A DNA stretch of 64,000 nt, taken from contig NZ_FMCU01000003.1 of assembly GCF_900091525.1 (NCBI RefSeq), positions 186,001 through 250,000 on the forward strand, read 5' to 3'. Positions 63,362 through 64,000 of the stretch are shown here, piece after piece. Position 1 is the first letter of the stretch; each line of letters starts with the position of its first letter. A program made the translations under genes and the position numbers. Under the pieces are notes generated by a model. The model did not search any database and was not told where the DNA came from. It saw only the letters and a list, made by a program, of their open reading frames with translations. The stretch comes from Micromonospora matsumotoense (GTDB lineage: Bacteria; Actinomycetota; Actinomycetes; Mycobacteriales; Micromonosporaceae).

Positions 63362-64000
63362 GTGCGGATTCGTGGACGAGTGGTCCTGGCGGCGGCATTG
63401 GCGCTGAGCACGGTGGGAACGACGGGGGTGGCGTTGGCCGTGGACCGGGACGCCGGTCCGGCCACCGGACCATCCGGCGGCGCCTGGTCGGCCGGGGCGG
63501 CTCCGGCCGCCGAGGACGTCCGCGCGGCGGCCGGAGCCGGCACCGGCGGCCGGGTCGCGGCACCTGCCGCCCCCCGCCCGGCACCGGTGGTGACCCGCCC
63601 CGCGACCCAGGTCGCGCAGGCCGCCCCCGCCTCGGTGAGCTACCTGAGCGACCGTTACCGGGTCGCCCCGGGCGAGGCCGCCCGCCGGCTGGCCCTCCAG
63701 GAGCTGTCCGCGCCGCTGGCCGACACCCTGGCCGCCCGTTTCCCCGACTCGTACGCCGGGATGTGGCTGGACCAGGCCGGTGGCGGTGTGCTCACCATCG
63801 CCGCCACCGATCCGGCACCGGTCACCGAGGCGGTCGCCGGCCTGCCGGACGCCCGGCACGTCACCGTCGTGCCGGTGCGCCACTCGCGGCGCGACCTCGA
63901 CGCGGCGGCGGCCCGGCTGGCCGGGACGCTGGGCGTCACCGCCGGTCGGGACGTGCTGGTCGACGAGCGGGCCAACGAGGTGCTGGTGCTCACCGGCGAC
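63362..64000 (+). CDS. secreted S1-like (streptogrisin/alpha-lytic type) serine peptidase, pro-region only, cut by window edge
   Basis: GTG 63362 behind GGGGAGGG. Signal peptide VRIRGRVVLAAALALSTVG to VALAVD. Then an Ala/Pro/Gly-rich stretch and from about residue 75 a pro-domain-like sequence: YLSDRYRVAPGEAARRLALQ, LADTLAARFPDSYAGMWLDQ, GVLTIAATDPAPVTEAVAGL. This pattern is seen in actinobacterial S1 peptidases whose N-terminal pro-domain assists folding. The catalytic domain would lie beyond 64000 and is not visible, so the peptidase call is inferred from the pro-region. Confidence 0.7.
   Translation, partial: MRIRGRVVLAAALALSTVGTTGVALAVDRDAGPATGPSGGAWSAGAAPAAEDVRAAAGAGTGGRVAAPAAPRPAPVVTRPATQVAQAAPASVSYLSDRYRVAPGEAARRLALQELSAPLADTLAARFPDSYAGMWLDQAGGGVLTIAATDPAPVTEAVAGLPDARHVTVVPVRHSRRDLDAAAARLAGTLGVTAGRDVLVDERANEVLVLTGD

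Overview
The window is high-GC (well over 70%) actinobacterial chromosome, most likely Micromonospora or a close relative in the Micromonosporaceae. The evidence is third-position G/C codon use, frequent GTG starts, GTGA/ATGA stop-start overlaps, and a lineage-typical gene set: AdnA/AdnB, mycothiol deacetylase MshB, actinobacterial DapC beside a 7Fe ferredoxin, an Rv0428c-like acetyltransferase, a SigE-family sigma factor and Uma2 nuclease-fold proteins. This assignment is inference from gene content; no rRNA or tRNA gene was seen.

Layout. 1-8.9 kb (- strand): two LOG-family proteins, then adnA and adnB (the latter runs off the left edge). 9.0-11.6 kb: a 55-aa protein, then divergent dapE and dapD of lysine/peptidoglycan synthesis. 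11.7-18.4 kb: a secreted subtilisin-like protease, a hexapeptide acetyltransferase and a polytopic membrane protein that looks like a split alpha/beta-hydrolase. 18.4-22.3 kb (- strand): fdxA-dapC-tyrA, then a SIMPL protein and a P-loop kinase. 22.4-28 kb: an Rv0428c-like acetyltransferase, two small membrane proteins, mshB and an S9 prolyl-oligopeptidase-type peptidase. 28-32 kb is a more accessory stretch: a 5'-truncated methyltransferase, a small secreted protein behind two tandem palindromes, a frameshifted XRE regulator, an I36-type inhibitor and a toxin-antitoxin pair. 32-38 kb is a complete peptide ABC uptake operon. 38-46 kb: Uma2, TldD/TldE and the succinate dehydrogenase operon sdhCAB. 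46-53 kb holds small metabolic, repair and regulatory genes, including a MerR regulator divergent from an imine-reductase-like gene and a second methyltransferase remnant. 53-57 kb: ychF, an S51 peptidase, a hypothetical gene, a SigE-family sigma factor and its overlapping partner. 57-59.5 kb: an AdaA-AlkA fusion overlapping ogt. 59.5-63.2 kb: a heterodimeric ABC exporter. The right edge cuts a secreted S1-like peptidase in its pro-region.

How the genes work together. dapD, dapC and dapE are three steps of the succinylase branch to diaminopimelate and lie within about 12.5 kb. AdnA and AdnB form one helicase-nuclease. AdaA-AlkA with Ogt form an alkylation-damage response. SdhCAB is a membrane succinate:quinone oxidoreductase. 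The five transporter genes encode two ATPases, two permeases and a lipoprotein.

The least expected features lie outside the standard genes. (i) Two families of long palindromic repeats (61 bp and about 80 bp) each occur twice; three copies sit between convergent genes and one lies in frame inside the alkA part of adaA-alkA. (ii) A 13-bp CATAC-N3-GTATG palindrome occurs at two loci. (iii) Two abutting copies of an 18-bp repeat carrying a dyad precede a secreted-protein gene. (iv) A TACCGT-like -10 box lies 6-8 nt before the start codon of at least eleven genes that mostly lack a ribosome binding site, which suggests leaderless transcripts. (v) Several GC-rich tandem repeats sit in linkers and between genes.
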